Shown: piece after piece, positions 26,987 through 35,470 of the stretch
How the letters are laid out: every line of letters starts with the position of its first letter
How positions within the stretch are numbered: position 1 is the first letter of the stretch
Assembly (NCBI GenBank): GCA_016234595.1
Contig: JACRBG010000034.1
Location: forward strand, 32,017-96,016
DNA: 64,000 bases
DNA from: Chloroflexota bacterium
Lineage (GTDB): Bacteria; Chloroflexota; Anaerolineae; Aggregatilineales; J027
Direction of reading: 5' to 3'
The notes under the pieces: model-generated
What the model was told of the DNA's origin: nothing
The model's database searches: none
Seen by the model: the letters and a program-made list of their open reading frames with translations, nothing else
Translations under genes and position numbers: made by a program

Positions 26987-27147
26987 TCTTGCCCTCCGGC
27001 GGAAGACTTACGGGCCAAGTGGAAACGCAAGGTTTGCATAACAAAATGACCCGCAAGCGTTGAGGGGGCCACATTCAAATCTGCGGCTAACCCCTCAATC
27101 CATTGTTTCTCTTCGTTAGTCAAACGGATGTTGAGTGAAGCGCTACG
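26983..27147 (-). pseudogene. ribbon-helix-helix-like ORF remnant
   Basis: A 54-residue frame (SASLNIRLTNEEKQWIEGLA then VAPSTLAGHFVM) resembles a CopG/Arc ribbon-helix-helix DNA-binding protein: one beta strand with alternating pattern followed by two helices. It has no ATG and an upstream stop at 27148-27150, so its start is lost; it overlaps the next small ORF by ATGA. It probably regulated the recombinase. Confidence 0.45.
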
Positions 27148-27182
27148 TTATATATAGAGAGGAATTCAAGAAAACACCAGTA

Positions 27183-27875
27183 TCAGTCTTCTAGTAGTAA
27201 ACGATAGCCAACCCCCGGTTCTGTCATGATGTAGCGTGGCTGGTTCGGATCAGGCTCAATTTTACGGCGCAAGTTGCTCATGTGAACCCGGAGGAGATGG
27301 CTGTCGTCTTGGTAATCCGTGCCACGAACTTCCCGCAAGAGATGGCTATGGGTTAATACTTTGCCAGCATAGTTGACCAACACCCGCAGCAAATCATACT
27401 CGGTTGGGGTAAGCTGAATTTCTTCCCCCGCCACTTTTACAACCCGGCTAACCACATCAACTTCAAGGTCTCCGCTCCGGAAAATGGGATCAGATACAGT
27501 GGCAACGATGTGGCGCATTGCAGCACGCATTCTTGCCATCAGTTCGCCAATTCCAAAAGGTTTAGTCAGGTAATCATCTGCGCCCGCATCAAGCGCCCGA
27601 ATTTTGTTTTCTTCATCCTGAATGACCGAGAGGATAATGATAGGAACCTGCGTCCATTCCCGCAGGCGGCGTGTGACTTCCACCCCATCCATCACCGGTA
27701 ACCCCAGATCAAGAATGATGAGATCGGGAGTACTCTGGACAGTGGCAGTAATCGCTTCCTCTCCGGTGGCTGCCTCCGTAATATGGTAGCCCTGCGCCGA
27801 TAGTGACGTACGTAGGAAGCGTCGGATAGCTCGCTCATCATCAACGATCAAAACATGACCACCTTGCTTGTCCAT
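27183..27875 (-). CDS. kdpE: KdpE-like response regulator (OmpR family)
   Basis: This 230-residue response regulator has a receiver with the acidic pair in LIVDDE, phospho-acceptor Asp56 (LIILDLGLPVMDG) and Lys in YLTKPFGIGEL, followed by an OmpR winged helix (about 130-228, LTPTEYDLLRVLVNYAGKVLTHSHLL). The sequence and the nearby KdpD indicate KdpE. The ATG at 27875 has AGGAAAG about 7 nt upstream; the longer frame to 27965 adds 30 residues outside the family. It faces away from kimA, with 303 nt between them, so it may control that divergent promoter region. kdpFABC is absent here. Confidence 0.9.
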   Translation of the reverse strand: MDKQGGHVLIVDDERAIRRFLRTSLSAQGYHITEAATGEEAITATVQSTPDLIILDLGLPVMDGVEVTRRLREWTQVPIIILSVIQDEENKIRALDAGADDYLTKPFGIGELMARMRAAMRHIVATVSDPIFRSGDLEVDVVSRVVKVAGEEIQLTPTEYDLLRVLVNYAGKVLTHSHLLREVRGTDYQDDSHLLRVHMSNLRRKIEPDPNQPRYIMTEPGVGYRLLLED

Positions 27876-28178
27876 GCTAACTTTCCTCGATAGACTGCTT
27901 CCAACCGGATTCTGCATCTGAGACTCAACCTTATCGTCAATTATCCCCATAGTAGCGCAAACCAAAGCCGTCAGAAAAGCCTTGACGCTTTCTGGATACT
28001 TATCAGCTGATTCTTGTCACCTTTTTGACTCCGAATTTTCTACACTAGCAAGCAGCAAATTTTGATTTAGACACATGCGTTGGGTACAGCGGCATGGAGC
28101 AACTTTAAATTAGGAAGCGCTTGCAGATTCAAAACTACGCGATCTTTCACATTAAGCACGTCAAAGGGATCACAAACA
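27876..28178. promoter_or_regulatory. divergent intergenic region between kdpE and kimA
   Basis: This 303-nt space must hold promoters for both genes. It contains a gapped inverted repeat CAGAAAAGC/GCTTTCTG (27972-27994) and several TTGAC-like hexamers but no clear matched -10 box. A c-di-AMP (ydaO-type) riboswitch, common before kimA in Firmicutes, was looked for and its conserved purine motifs are not visible. Confidence 0.4.
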
Positions 28179-30220
28179 ATGAATTTCTACGATGTCCGTG
28201 AGCGTGTCGGGAATGCCCTGCTGGGTCAGAAATTAGAAACCGATGCGATCCAACACCAAACTGCGCCCAATTTTATTGCCTTGGCCGTGCTGGCGAGTGA
28301 TGCTTTATCTTCCGTCGCCTATGCCACCGAGGAAATCCTGATTATCCTGAATACAGCGGCCATTGGCTCATTTGTTTTACTTGGCTTTCGTGGCAATGCC
28401 ATCTCCATTCCGATAGCTCTAGCCATTGCAAGTCTAATCTTGATTGTAACCATCTCCTATCGGCAGACGATCTTCTCAAACCCCGGCGGGGGGGTGGCTA
28501 TCGTGTCGCCAAAGAAAATCTAGGAGAAGAGTTTGCCCAAATTACCGGAGCAGCGCTCCTAACCGACTATATCCTGACCGTTGCTGTGAGTATCAGTGCA
28601 GGCGTAGCCAATGTAGTCAGTGTTTTTCCCAAGCTGGTAATTTATCGGCTTGAGATAACCATTCTTATTATCGTGTTCATGGCCTTCCTCAATCTACGCG
28701 GAGTCAAAGAAAGCGCCCGCCTCTTTGTCGCACCCACCTATTTCTTTCTCGTTACCATCTTCGTCATGCTTGGGCTAGGCTTTTTTAAGATGGCAACCGG
28801 TACTTTGGATACCGTTCACGATGTCAAGGCGATTCAGCATGATGTGTTAACTCCTGTCACCCTGCTCCTGCTCCTTCGGGCGTTTTCATCTGGCTGCGCG
28901 GCGCTGACGGGCATAGAGGCAATTTCGAACGATACGCAGTTGTTCCGCCAGCCGAGGGCCAAAAATGCGGCGAATACCCTCGTCGTCATGAGTATTTTGC
29001 TGATCACACTGTTCCTAAGCATTACCATTCTTGCAAACGCGATTAAAGCCGTTCCATCCCACGAAGAGACGGCTATCAGTCAAATGGCCCGCACCATCTA
29101 CGGTGAGAACGGTATCGGGTATGTGGCCTATATCCTCACCATTGCAGGTGCTTTTGCGGTGCTGTTTATGGCTGCCAATACGCCCTTTGCGGACTTTCCC
29201 CAGCTTGCCGCGCTGCACAGTGGCGATGGTTTTCTGCCCCGCCAGCTTACCTATCGCGGTCGTCGTCTCGTGTTTACGTGGGGTATCCTCACACTTGCCA
29301 TCTGCTCCATTTTTATTGTGATTGTGACCGGGGCAGTGGTCACGCGGCTGATTCCGCTCTATGCTATCGGGGTTTTTCTGGGTTTTACCGTTAGTCAGGC
29401 CGGAATGACTCGGCGTTTCTGGCGGGCAGGCCGGCTAAAACCGGGCCAAGTGGCTCATGGGCTAGAAACAGACATCACCTACGATCCGCGCTGGCTACCG
29501 AAGCTGCTCATCTCTGGGGTGGGTGCAAGTGTGACCTTCGTTGTGATGATCGTCTTCATCATCACCAAGTTCACCAGTGGCGCATGGTTTATCGTTTTGC
29601 TAATTCCAACACTGGTCTGGGTCTTTTTCCGAATCCATCGCCACTATAAGGAAACGGCGGCGCGGTTGCATCTGGATGAAATTCCCATTTTTGAACGAAA
29701 GCCACAGGTCTTTGATCCAGCGATTCATAAGGAACTGGCAATCTACTTCTGTGATACGTGGTCAAGGCTGGCCGTCGCAGTTGCAGAGTCAATTCTAAGG
29801 CGCGGACTCCCTGTCTATATCATTCACGTCAATGTGAACTCTAAACGAGCAGCCGCTTTCCAAGAATGGTCCAACAAAATTTTCGCGAAAAATGGCTGGG
29901 ACCCAAAGATTGCTCAAGTTGTGGAAGAACCTTACCGTGATTTGTATGCCAGTGTCGCCCGTATTTTGCAGGAGCTCCGCCAACAGTACCCGGAGGTTTA
30001 TTTTGAGGTCTATGTCGGTGCACTGCGTGTCCGTTTCCCTTATAGCTGGCTGCATATGTCGACCGATCGATTCCTGCGGGATGCGATGATGGAAATCGAA
30101 AATGTGGCATTGAATATCAAACAGGTCAATCTCGACAGCCTGCCGCTACCCGCTGGCTTCAAAGTGACGTTTGAGCATTCGACCGATCATCATCACCAAG
30201 CCTCCCACGCCCACTCATAA
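28179..30220 (+). CDS. kimA: KimA-like potassium importer, frameshifted at a G-run
   Basis: The gene encodes an APC-superfamily transporter closely resembling Bacillus KimA: LASDALSSVAYATEEILIIL near the N-terminus, SYRQTIFSNPGGG, TDYILTVAVSISAGVANV, FSSGCAALTGIEAISN and IPLYAIGVFLGFTVSQ, then a C-terminal soluble domain (about 480-680). Twelve helices are expected. The frame breaks at a run of seven G (about 28489-28497); the upstream part ends at 28523 and the downstream part continues in another frame with YRVAKENLGE, as in intact relatives. One G more or two fewer restores a ~680-residue protein. Sequencing error, a real mutation or phase variation are all possible. Related KimA proteins import K+ and bind c-di-AMP. 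Confidence 0.8.
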
Positions 30221-30253
30221 ACAATCGCGCGTGAATGGGTCGGCATACGCTGT

Positions 30254-30286
30254 TAAACTAGGACTAGGTAAACTAGTCCTAGTTTA
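30254..30286 (+). promoter_or_regulatory. 13-bp perfect hairpin before kdpD
   Basis: TAAACTAGGACTA (30254-30266) pairs perfectly with TAGTCCTAGTTTA (30274-30286) around a 7-nt loop, ending 10 nt before the kdpD ATG and next to its GAGG ribosome site. It could be an operator, or an RNA hairpin that separates kimA from kdpD or limits kdpD translation. No T-run follows, so it is not a typical terminator. Confidence 0.65.
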
Positions 30287-30296
30287 GCGAGGCACC

Positions 30297-32960
30297 ATGA
30301 AGTCTTTACGCCCTGACCCCGATACTTTCCCCAAACATAGGCTACCCCAAGATGCGGAACGCCCACGCGGTAAACTGAAAGTATTTCTGGGCTATGCCGC
30401 AGGAGTCGGAAAAACCTACGCGATGCTGGAAGCAGCACAGCAGCGCCTTGAAGAAGGAATTGATGTCGTGGCAGGTTATGTCGAAACACACGGGCGGGCC
30501 GAAACCGATCTCCTTGCCCGTGATCTTGTGTTTATCCCACGCCAGATGGTTCACTATCACGGCGTTACCCTCCCCGAGATGAATCTGGACGCCATTCTGA
30601 AGCGTCTCCCAGAACTAGTCCTCGTCGATGAACTTGCCCATCCTAATCCGCCAGAAATGCGCCATACCAAACGCTATCAGGATGTCGAAGAACTCTTGAA
30701 TATGGGGATCGATGTCTACACAACGCTCAATATCCAGAATCTTGAAAGTCTGAATGATATTGTCGCGCAGATTACGGGAATTGTGGTGCGGGAAACGCTT
30801 CCGGATCGAATTCTCGATCTAGCTGATCAAATCGTGTTGGTCGATCTGCCACCCGAAGAACTGCTCCAGCGTTTACACGAAGGTAAAGTTTATATCCCCG
30901 AACAGACTACCTTCCCCATGCAAAAGTTTTTCCGACAGGGCAACCTTACGGCCTTGCGGGAAATCGCTTTACGGCGAACGGCGCGGCGCGTGGATGATCA
31001 GATGAATGCCTATATGCAGCAGCAGGCGATTAGCGGCCCTTGGGCAGCCGGGGAACGCCTACTTGTTTCCATCAGCCCCAATCCTCTCAGCCAGCGTTTG
31101 ATCCGCACTGCCAAACGTTTAGCACAGGAGCTTGATGCCGAATGGTATGCTGTTTATATCGAAACACCCACCGACACCCGACTTAGCACCGAAGACAGTG
31201 CTCAAACCGCCAACAACCTGCGGCTGGCGGAGGAATTGGGTGCGAAGATAGTCACGCTGCCCGGCGATAATATTGCTGAGTCGCTGATGCAGTACGCCAA
31301 TACCCATAACATTACCAAAATTATCGTTGGTAAGCCGCTAAAGCCCCGCTGGCTGGAATTCCTCAAGGGTTCAATTGTGGATCAGCTTATTCGTAAAAGC
31401 GGCAATATTGATATTTATGTGATCAGCAGTACTACGCCTGTTGCACCGCCTTCGCCCCTTATTCGTCCGGCTGGTGAGTTGCATCTTAAACACTATTTGG
31501 CTGCGGTTGGCCTCGTAAGCATCACTTCCCTGCTGGGGCTGCCTATTGCGCATTTCATTTCACCCACCAATCTAGTGATGTCCTATCAGTTGGCGGTTTT
31601 GATTGCTGCCATTCGCTATGGGCGTGGCGCAGCAACGCTGACGGCAGTTTTGAGCGTTTTTGCGTTTAACTTCTTTTTCGTGCCACCGCGTTGGACGTTC
31701 TTGGTTCACGATATCGGATACATTTTGACCTTTGCAGGACTGTTAAGCGTGGGGCTGGTGAGTGCGAGGCTTGCAGCGCGGGTACGGGAACATGCCAGAG
31801 CTGCGGAACAACGTGAATTGCAGGCAATGGCACTCTATGCCTTTAGCCGCGATCTTTCTGCCAGCGTTGAGCTTAATAGGGTACTTCAGGACGTGCTTGC
31901 TCACACGAGCGAGACATTTAATGCGGATGTGGCAATCTGGTTGTATGAACATGACACGCTCGAATTGAGAATCATGACGGATCATTATCCTTTAACGACT
32001 GGCGAGACCATCGCCGCGCAGTGGGTTTATGCTCACAGACAGCCTGCTGGACACGACACCCAGACGTTACCTGCTACTGCTGGTCGTTACCTACCGCTCA
32101 AAACTGCTCAGAGCACCATTGGGGTCCTAGGAGTTCGTTTTCGGCAAGAGGAAGAACTTACCCCAGAACGCAATCGTCTGTTAGACGCCTTTGCGAGTCA
32201 GGCTGCGTTGGGGATTGATGCGACGCTGCTTGCCGAAAAAGCGCAGCAGACTCAACTACTGCGCGAAGCCGAAAAACTTCAGTCAGCGCTGCTCAATTCA
32301 ATCTCGCATGATCTAAGAACGCCGCTGGTATCTATTGCAGGGGCGTTAAGTAGTCTGCGCGATCAGGCCGGTTTTCTTGATGAAACAGCCAAATCCGAAT
32401 TGATTGACGGCGCATGGGAGGAGACAACACGGTTAAACCAACTGGTTGGGAATCTGCTGGATATGACTCGGTTGGAGGCTAACGCAGTTTCGCTTCGCCA
32501 ATCTCCCTCGGATGTCCAAGAAATGATTGGTGTTGCGCTGTCTCATATGAAAGAGCGATTACTCAACCATAAAGTTCAAGTCAATATTCCACCCGATCTA
32601 CCGTTGGCCTCTGCCGATTTTGTCCTGATTGTGCAGGTGATGGTCAATCTACTGGATAATGCCACAAAGTACACACCACGCGGTTCGCTGATCGAGATTC
32701 AAGCCAGTGCCAACGGATTTATCACCGTTGCAATCACGGATCATGGTAGCGGTGTCTCACCCGAGGAGTTACCCCGAATTTTTGATAAGTTTTATCGTTC
32801 AGAAGGGGCATCCCAAGTGGCAGGTGGAACAGGTTTAGGGCTTTCAATCTGTCATGGAATTATTGAAGCTCATAAAGGCTATATCTGGGCAGAAAACCAA
32901 GACCGGGGAGGCCTGATCGTTCGATTTACTCTACCCATTGCCCAACACCCGGTTGGATAA
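30297..32960 (+). CDS. kdpD: KdpD-like osmosensitive K+ channel histidine kinase
   Basis: This 887-residue protein has the complete KdpD architecture: N-terminal KdpD domain with Walker A GYAAGVGKTYAML (about 33-45), a universal-stress-like domain (about 250-370), four membrane helices (DUF4118, about 395-500), a GAF domain (about 515-650) and a kinase core with His671 in SHDLRTPL, N-box NLLDNATKYTP, and G-boxes DHGSGVS and GGTGLGLSI. KdpD senses low K+ and, in some species, c-di-AMP through the stress-like domain, and phosphorylates KdpE. It lies 76 nt after kimA on the same strand and likely partners the divergent kdpE. Confidence 0.93.
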   Translation: MKSLRPDPDTFPKHRLPQDAERPRGKLKVFLGYAAGVGKTYAMLEAAQQRLEEGIDVVAGYVETHGRAETDLLARDLVFIPRQMVHYHGVTLPEMNLDAILKRLPELVLVDELAHPNPPEMRHTKRYQDVEELLNMGIDVYTTLNIQNLESLNDIVAQITGIVVRETLPDRILDLADQIVLVDLPPEELLQRLHEGKVYIPEQTTFPMQKFFRQGNLTALREIALRRTARRVDDQMNAYMQQQAISGPWAAGERLLVSISPNPLSQRLIRTAKRLAQELDAEWYAVYIETPTDTRLSTEDSAQTANNLRLAEELGAKIVTLPGDNIAESLMQYANTHNITKIIVGKPLKPRWLEFLKGSIVDQLIRKSGNIDIYVISSTTPVAPPSPLIRPAGELHLKHYLAAVGLVSITSLLGLPIAHFISPTNLVMSYQLAVLIAAIRYGRGAATLTAVLSVFAFNFFFVPPRWTFLVHDIGYILTFAGLLSVGLVSARLAARVREHARAAEQRELQAMALYAFSRDLSASVELNRVLQDVLAHTSETFNADVAIWLYEHDTLELRIMTDHYPLTTGETIAAQWVYAHRQPAGHDTQTLPATAGRYLPLKTAQSTIGVLGVRFRQEEELTPERNRLLDAFASQAALGIDATLLAEKAQQTQLLREAEKLQSALLNSISHDLRTPLVSIAGALSSLRDQAGFLDETAKSELIDGAWEETTRLNQLVGNLLDMTRLEANAVSLRQSPSDVQEMIGVALSHMKERLLNHKVQVNIPPDLPLASADFVLIVQVMVNLLDNATKYTPRGSLIEIQASANGFITVAITDHGSGVSPEELPRIFDKFYRSEGASQVAGGTGLGLSICHGIIEAHKGYIWAENQDRGGLIVRFTLPIAQHPVG

Positions 32961-33299
32961 GGGAGTAGCTTGTTTCCAAAGATGGAACATTAATTAGGGT
33001 TCATTTTATATATCGTTCCCCTAAGTCAAAATAAGGGAGATTAATCGTGAGACCGGCCCGTATCGAAACCCAAGCCTTTCTATATTTTTCAGCCAAAACT
33101 GGCGTAGAGGAGTAAAAAAATCCCGTTATTGAGTCTGTAAAAAGACAAAACAGGCTTCGGTTTTAAGTACGCTAGAATTGCCAAAGTTTATATTGAGTGT
33201 CAAATCAGTTGTGAGAATTTCCCTTAGTTGAGATTCCATTGGCTAAATATATATTATCGTAGTCTTTTGCTCCAAATTTTGTGTGACAGGCGGCGCTCA
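32961..33299. other. gene-poor spacer after kdpD
   Basis: This 339-nt AT-rich stretch shows no credible gene. A 22-codon GTG frame with a GGGAG signal occurs near 33048-33116 but resembles nothing known. Repeated short AT-rich segments may be remains of an inserted element. Confidence 0.4.
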
Positions 33300-33629
33300 A
33301 TGACGACTATCCATCAAAATGAAGAAATACTCAAGCAACTCGCGGAACTGTTGGAAGCGCACCGACCAGCGATGGGGCGGCACACGCTGACGCAAGTGCT
33401 GATGGCGTTGGGCTTAACGAGCGAAGATTGGAGCGCATGGTATCGGCTGTTCAGCGAAGAACGGTTTAACGAAAAAGAAGTCAACGGAGTGCTTGGTGGG
33501 GGCGATGGGACGCAAATGCCGTGTACGAGTGCCCATATTGAAGGGGTGGGGTATCTGCTGAATGTGCGCACGCCGCCATTCCAACGCGGGATTCATTTGG
33601 CCCAACGGTGGTTTCATGGCGCTTTTTGA
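33300..33629 (+). pseudogene. N-terminal fragment of a DDE transposase
   Basis: A 109-residue frame starts MTTIHQNEEILKQL and contains LTQVLMALGLTSEDWSAWYRLFSEERF and a RGIHLAQRWFHGAF end. This matches the N-terminal region of DDE-type transposases that carry a W-S-x-x-x-R-x-F-S segment. It stops abruptly at the left end of the IS256-like element, so the gene was probably cut by that insertion. No C-terminal part is seen beyond 34781. Family assignment is tentative. Confidence 0.5.
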
Positions 33630-34781
33630 GACTGTCAAGGATTATGTGTAAACGGGGTGGCATGATAGAAAAAGTCATAAAGGAAAACGGGCCTCAAAGC
33701 GAATCGCCAATTGGTTGAGAATCAGGGGCCAATTCTGAATGGGCATGGTCCACTTTTTGATGATATCGCGGTGCGCCAGCCAGAGCATTTTGCGGACCGC
33801 TTCAGGAATGGGGAAAATGACCTTGCTTTTGGTGACTTTGCGGAGTTGGCGGTTATAGCCCTCAATGGGATTGGTAGTATAGATCAGGCGGCGGATTTCA
33901 GGGGTATAGTCGAAAAAAGTCACCAGCGAAGTCCAATTCAGTTCCCAAGCCCGAATCGCCATAGCATACTGGTCGCCCCATTTTTCAGCCAATTCCAACA
34001 GCTTGGTTTCAGCGCTTTCACGGGTGGGTGCTTGATAAACACCTCTCAGGTCGGCGGCAAAAGGTTTACGGTCGTTCCACGAGACGAATTTGAGGCTGTT
34101 ACGAATTTGATGGACGATACAACGCTGGATTTCAACCTGTGGGAACACCGAACGGATGGCGCCTTGAAAGTCAGTCAAACCATCCACGCAAGCGATAAAC
34201 ATATCTTGCACGCCGCGGTTTTTGAGATCGGTGAGCACATTGAGCCAGAAGCTGGCCCCTTCGACGCCATCGCCGACCCAATGCCCTAACACATCCTTAT
34301 GCCCTTCCAAAGTCACGCCCAATACGATGTACACCGCCCGATTTTCGACCTTGTGTTCTGAAATACAGGGCATCAAGGTATACGATCGGATACAGGGCTT
34401 CTAACGGACGTGCCTGCCATTCTTCCACCAACGGCATGACTTTGTTGGTGATGGTTGTGATCGTCTGGGCCGACACCTCCATCCCATACATCTCCTCCAA
34501 AGCCGCCGTGATGTCGCGTGTACTCATGCCTTTGGCATACATCGTGATGATCTTGTTTTCCAGCTCATTGCTGCTGGTTTCATATTTACGAATGATCTGT
34601 GGCTCAAATTCTCCATTACCCGCTCTGCTGAGGGCAAGTGCGCTTGAATCGCTGCCGGGCTTTGCTTCTTTGCTTCACTCATTTTCTGTGCCTTTCTCCC
34701 GCTGCTTCTTGCAGCGCATTTTACTCGGATTTTTGCTCCTAATCAGGCACTCCATTTACACAAAACATTTTATACTCTCAC
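33630..34781 (-). mobile_element. IS256-family element, decayed
   Basis: The element is about 1.15 kb, bounded by imperfect inverted ends: near 33641-33665 (ATTATGTGTAAACGGGG then TGGCATGAT) and the complement at 34740-34766. The transposase inside is frameshifted and lacks its usual N-terminal part, and the element is shorter than the ~1.3 kb typical of the family. It lies inside the island and interrupts a truncated transposase. Confidence 0.7.
33675..34682 (-). pseudogene. IS256-family transposase, frameshifted
   Basis: Three frames combine to an IS256 (MULE-type) transposase. The start at 34682 gives a short N-terminal frame; after a shift, NGEFEPQIIRKYET continues into MYAKGMSTRDITAALEEMYG and YPIVYLDALYF; after a second shift near 34370, NRAVYIVLGVTLEGHKDVLG, IACVDGLTDFQGAI, VHQIRNSLKFVSW and YTTNPIEGYNRQLRKVTKSK follow. 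The DDE residues are in the VYLDAL, CVDGL and NPIEG regions. Frameshifts and the missing N-terminal third mean the protein is not active. Confidence 0.85.
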
Positions 34782-34917
34782 CGCTTGGTAAGCAGTCAAA
34801 CGAGCCGTTTACCGTTCGTCCTGCGTCAGAGGTCGTATTGAGGCTAACATGACACGTCATTCTCCATCTTCATGGACTTTCACCCACTGGTTTTGGGCTA
34901 CTCAGACCCCAAAAAGC

Positions 34918-34967
34918 AACACCCCCTCTCTTGCGCGCTAGACACAGCGATCAAGGGAGGGGGTGTT
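34918..34967 (-). terminator. long hairpin between IS element and repeat copy B
   Basis: A 16-bp stem with one mismatch (34918-34933 with 34952-34967; arms contain ACCCCCTC and GAGGGGGT) encloses an 18-nt loop. On the minus strand it is followed by GCTTTTTGG, so it may terminate leftward transcription. The surrounding 34782-34994 shows no gene. Confidence 0.55.
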
Positions 34968-34994
34968 ACAATTCCCATCAACCTTGCACTAATA

Positions 34995-35174
34995 ACATCA
35001 GCAGCTTGGTTAGACACCTCAACGGGGGCTAAAAGTCCGTTGGGGTATCGTTATTTCCAGCTTGATCGTCCGACGTGGGCGTATGGGAAAACAAAAAAAC
35101 GTCATGTTCATGGAGCTTGACGCCGGGTGGAAGTATTAAGATGGCTCTTGCAGAAGCGACGGGATTCGAATCCG
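34995..35174. repeat. long direct repeat, copy B (tRNA-Asp 3' fragment)
   Basis: This copy matches 25137-25316 in the same orientation. It includes a terminator copy (35088-35122) and a fragment matching the tRNA-Asp T-arm and 3' acceptor strand (about 35152-35174). The anticodon and 5' part of a tRNA are missing, so it is not a functional tRNA gene. It marks the right boundary of the island. From 35175 to 35345 nothing clear is seen. Confidence 0.88.
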
Positions 35175-35345
35175 TGATTCAAAGTGGGTGATTGGTTGTC
35201 CAATACAAAAAAGGTAAAAGGCACTTTACCAAAAATGTCATATCGTGTAGCATTGATAGGGTTGTTTAAAAATATTGGCAAACCAAATTGATTAAACGCA
35301 TCACATTGCATTTTCCACCCCTCACTCATGCCCGTAATTATTGGC

Positions 35346-35394
35346 GGGAAAGGATATTATTTTCCTTTTTGGGAAAGGGGTTGTTATTTTTCCC
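35346..35394 (+). promoter_or_regulatory. alternating stems in the pyr leader
   Basis: Four short blocks can pair in alternative ways: GGGAAA (35346-35351), TTTCC (35361-35365), GGGAAA (35371-35376) and TTTCCC (35389-35394). Pairing of one block excludes its neighbours, and a strong terminator follows. This arrangement is compatible with transcription attenuation of the pyrimidine operon, but no PyrR-type antiterminator consensus was recognised. Confidence 0.4.
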
Positions 35395-35411
35395 ACTATT
35401 GTTTGTTCAAA

Positions 35412-35441
35412 AGGCCACTCGTAATTGAGTGGTCTTTTTTT
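35412..35441 (+). terminator. attenuator-type terminator before pyrB
   Basis: AGGCCACTC (35412-35420) and GAGTGGTCT (35427-35435) form a 9-bp stem with one G-T pair and a 6-nt loop, followed by a T7 run. It lies 29 nt before the pyrB start, so transcripts of the operon from an upstream promoter must read through it. An upstream A-run means it may also work on minus. Confidence 0.75.
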
Positions 35442-35470
35442 GTGCTTTTTTAGCACAAGGAGATAACCCA

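Larger units (their letters stand above)
25137..35174. mobile_element. accessory island bounded by long direct repeats at tRNA-Asp
   Basis: The roughly 9.9-kb region between two direct repeats holds a decayed large serine recombinase, small upstream ORFs, a Kdp/KimA potassium module, a truncated transposase and a decayed IS256-family element. tRNA-Asp is intact at the left copy, and only its 3' end is present at the right copy. In a simple tRNA 3'-end insertion the intact gene would sit on the other side, so tandem duplication, later loss of the second tRNA 5' half or IS-mediated rearrangement must be considered. The island reading rests on repeats plus recombinase. Confidence 0.65.

Noticed and set aside
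27876..28178. c-di-AMP riboswitch before kimA
   Set aside because: The conserved purine-rich blocks of the ydaO motif are not visible, so it is not called.
33711..34289. 192-residue plus-strand ORF
   Set aside because: Antisense to the transposase pseudogene and without motifs.
34436..34852. 138-residue plus-strand ORF
   Set aside because: It is antisense to the IS256 transposase, which has clear family motifs on minus.
35152..35174. second tRNA gene
   Set aside because: Only a T-arm/acceptor-like fragment is present; no anticodon arm or 5' half.
35108..35329. 73-residue minus-strand ORF
   Set aside because: It runs through repeat copy B and the tRNA fragment, has no family match or ribosome site, and is best explained as chance.
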